From contig NZ_JADNYP010000002.1 in the NCBI RefSeq assembly GCF_015680705.1, forward strand, positions 1 to 64,000: DNA of 64,000 nt, in the 5' to 3' direction. Source of the stretch: Pseudomonas fulva (GTDB lineage Bacteria; Pseudomonadota; Gammaproteobacteria; Pseudomonadales; Pseudomonadaceae). Under the pieces are notes generated by a model. The model searched no databases, was not told where the DNA came from, and worked only from the letters and a program-made list of their open reading frames with translations. Made by a program: the position numbers and the translations under genes. Below are positions 63,705 through 64,000 of the stretch, in pieces; within the stretch, counting starts at the first letter, position 1, and each line of letters starts with the position of its first letter.

Positions 63705-64000
63705 ATGCACAAAGAAACCGAACTCAAACTGCGCGCCAGCCGCGAGACCCTCGACGCCCTGCGTGAGCACCCCCTGCTGAAGAAGCGCAACAAGTCCGGC
63801 TGGCAGACGCGCCAACTGCTCAACCAGTACTTCGACACGCCCGAGCGCGACCTCGCCGCCGCCAAGGTCGCCCTGCGCCTGCGCCGCGATGGCGACGTCA
63901 TCATCCAGACCCTCAAGTGTCGCGGCCAGAGCGTGGCGGGCCTGTCCGAGCGCAACGAGTACGAATGGCAACTGGACAAGGTCAAGCTGGATTTCAAGAA
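63705..64000 (+). CDS. ygiF: CYTH-domain inorganic triphosphatase (partial, cut by window end)
   Basis: The first 98 residues of a CYTH protein. The N-terminal ExExK motif (ETELK) and the LNQYFDTPERDLAAAKVALR segment, then LRRDGDVIIQTLKC, form the start of the triphosphate tunnel fold. E. coli YgiF is an inorganic triphosphatase with a C-terminal CHAD domain, which would lie beyond the window. The 167-bp divergent gap to argE holds both promoters. Confidence 0.85.
   Translation, partial: MHKETELKLRASRETLDALREHPLLKKRNKSGWQTRQLLNQYFDTPERDLAAAKVALRLRRDGDVIIQTLKCRGQSVAGLSERNEYEWQLDKVKLDFK

Overview
The window is chromosomal DNA of a Pseudomonas, most likely of the P. putida group. It is GC-rich, and most genes have recognisable Pseudomonas orthologues. 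From memory, the order rml genes, dctBD, cysQ, nudE, yrfG, kbp, fdhD and an FdhF-like gene, pckA, hslO, hslR, rimK, amgS/amgR, tex, gshA, argA, argE follows the P. aeruginosa stretch from rmlBDAC to argE. It is interrupted by a block of about 20 kb between gshA and argA.

Left end (1-7.9 kb): an accessory, partly degraded region. It holds two long perfect hairpins, a cluster of DnaA-box-like 9-mers, a complete tyrosine recombinase with an overlapping 85-aa partner gene, and a lone AT-richer 1003-aa SF2 helicase with a possible C-terminal nuclease motif, which is a plausible anti-phage protein. A RelBE toxin-antitoxin pair follows. A diverged duplicate of its promoter and relB start lies next to a DUF2442-like remnant and a multiply frameshifted histidine-kinase tail.

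7.9-22.7 kb: an OprD porin, agmatine deiminase, a three-part APH/M23-like/class III aminotransferase fusion, an rfbBAD (dTDP-rhamnose) operon without rfbC, the DctB/DctD two-component system translationally coupled to a thioesterase-like gene, then cysQ-nudE and the divergent yrfG.

22.7-41.1 kb: core genes. These are Kbp (BON-LysM), FdhD with an FdhF/YdeP-type molybdoenzyme, a glycine-zipper protein, a thioesterase, PckA, Hsp33, an LpxT-like PAP2 protein, Hsp15, RimB-RimK, AmgS/AmgR (EnvZ/OmpR type), Tex, a PaaI-type thioesterase, and GshA overlapped by a TetR regulator.

41.3-54.5 kb: a block dominated by sulfur acquisition. It has ssuEADCBF for alkanesulfonates, the 1-Cys peroxiredoxin LsfA, an OprD porin, a BetT-like BCCT carrier, an EpsC-type serine acetyltransferase, and a divergent cystine-type ABC transporter.

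54.5-60.8 kb: two divergent cyclic-di-GMP genes (a membrane PAS-GGDEF-EAL protein and a PAS-GGDEF cyclase), then gabD-gabT for GABA catabolism. The right edge carries argA, argE and the start of a CYTH triphosphatase gene. I saw no rRNA genes, complete tRNA genes or CRISPR arrays.
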